A stretch of DNA of 64,000 nt, taken from assembly GCA_022605955.1 (NCBI GenBank), contig JAKCOZ010000003.1, forward strand, positions 45,534,761 through 45,598,760, in the 5' to 3' direction. Source of the DNA: Rallus limicola (Eukaryota; Chordata; Aves; Gruiformes; Rallidae). A program made the position numbers and the translations under genes. Below the pieces are notes generated by a model, which saw only the letters and a list, made by a program, of their open reading frames with translations, was not told where the DNA came from and ran no database searches. Positions 63,750 through 64,000 of this stretch are shown piece by piece (within the stretch, counting starts at the first letter, position 1; each line of letters opens with the position of its first letter).

Positions 63750-64000
63750 GTAATTGAATGGACCAGATACTACACATCAATTTGCATTTTTTAGCCAACT
63801 TTTATTCAGAGAGAAATTGCTTTTAGTTTGCCTTCAATATTACCTATGGAACAGCTTTATAAAGGTTTTTGAATAATCGACGTATTAATTGGCACCAAAG
63901 TAGCTGCATTTGCTCTAAAGAGCATGATTCCCTTAGTAACTACTTATAAGGTATAAGAATAAAATTTGAGATAAAGCATGCAGCCTTTAATACTAACTCT
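63750..64000 (+). other. IQGAP2: IQGAP2 intron 10, 5' part
   Basis: The donor GTAATT is followed by about 250 bp of AT-rich DNA to the end of the window. Nothing else is recognised. The next exon should start in phase 0. Confidence 0.85.

Larger units (their letters stand above)
1..64000 (+). other. IQGAP2: IQGAP2 gene, partial (intron 1 to intron 10)
   Basis: The window lies inside one gene. Coding exons join as 4567-4666, 49416-49572, 50836-50913, 52790-52866, 57855-57922, 58285-58398, 62109-62287, 62936-63023 and 63586-63749 (1025 bp). Every exon is flanked by AG and GT, and the phases fit without a frameshift. IQGAP2 is a Rac1/Cdc42- and calmodulin-binding scaffold of the actin cortex. 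The window codes for the CH (F-actin binding) domain and the first IQGAP repeats only. I chose IQGAP2 over IQGAP1 because diagnostic positions follow IQGAP2: IVDDERLSAEE not VLDNERLTAEE, WMEVCL not WMEACL, NTVQWLRAMESIGLPK not NVIQWLNAMDEIGLPK, and KGIAEQT in the first repeat. The start exon and more than three quarters of the protein are outside the window. The gene is expected on the Z chromosome in birds (human 5q synteny, an inference). Confidence 0.95.

Noticed and set aside
1..64000. IQGAP1 as the identity of the gene
   Set aside because: Exons 2 to 8 carry IQGAP2-type residues at many diagnostic positions. Only exon 10 is IQGAP1-like, because from memory human IQGAP2 lacks that segment.

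Overview
The window is vertebrate nuclear DNA, almost certainly avian. It holds the 5' part of one gene, IQGAP2, on the + strand. Nine coding exons (exons 2 to 10 by comparison with the known IQGAP family structure) are recognisable by conserved protein, canonical GT-AG borders and a codon phase that joins without error from one exon to the next. They encode about 342 residues (roughly residues 16 to 357), covering the tail of the N-terminal leader, the whole calponin-homology (CH) actin-binding domain and the first IQGAP repeats. The exon with the start codon lies upstream of the window. The IQ motifs, GRD (RasGAP-like) and C-terminal domains lie downstream.

The bird assignment rests on at least seven CR1 LINE fragments. 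They carry the typical avian CR1 3' ends (short ATTCTATG-like tails, the WNxLPxEVV-type C-terminus of the reverse-transcriptase ORF) and lie in both orientations. A roughly 1.25 kb LTR-like element resembles one I remember from non-galliform (neoavian) birds, so a neoavian is more likely than a chicken-like bird, with moderate confidence. IQGAP2 maps to human 5q, which corresponds to the avian Z chromosome, so Z linkage is expected but cannot be shown from sequence alone.

Layout: 1-4566 is the end of intron 1. Exon 2 is at 4567-4666. Intron 2 is very large (4667-49415, about 44.7 kb) and holds most of the mobile elements: CR1 at 11.0, 12.9, 36.4, 44.3 and 47.9 kb, and the LTR-like element at 32.1-33.4 kb with a CR1 nested in it. 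Exons 3 to 10 then follow in 14.3 kb (49416-63749). Intron 4 carries a perfect 75-bp tandem duplication next to exon 4. Intron 5 carries an unexplained CpG-rich block with long open frames. Intron 7 carries another CR1.

Most short open frames in the window are chance frames in introns or remains of CR1 coding sequence. I found no second protein-coding gene, tRNA, rRNA or CRISPR array. The points most worth checking are exon 10, which codes for an IQGAP repeat present in IQGAP1 but, from memory, absent from human IQGAP2; the CpG-rich block at 56.2-57.1 kb; the 75-bp duplication; and a TATA-box-like site just upstream of exon 2.
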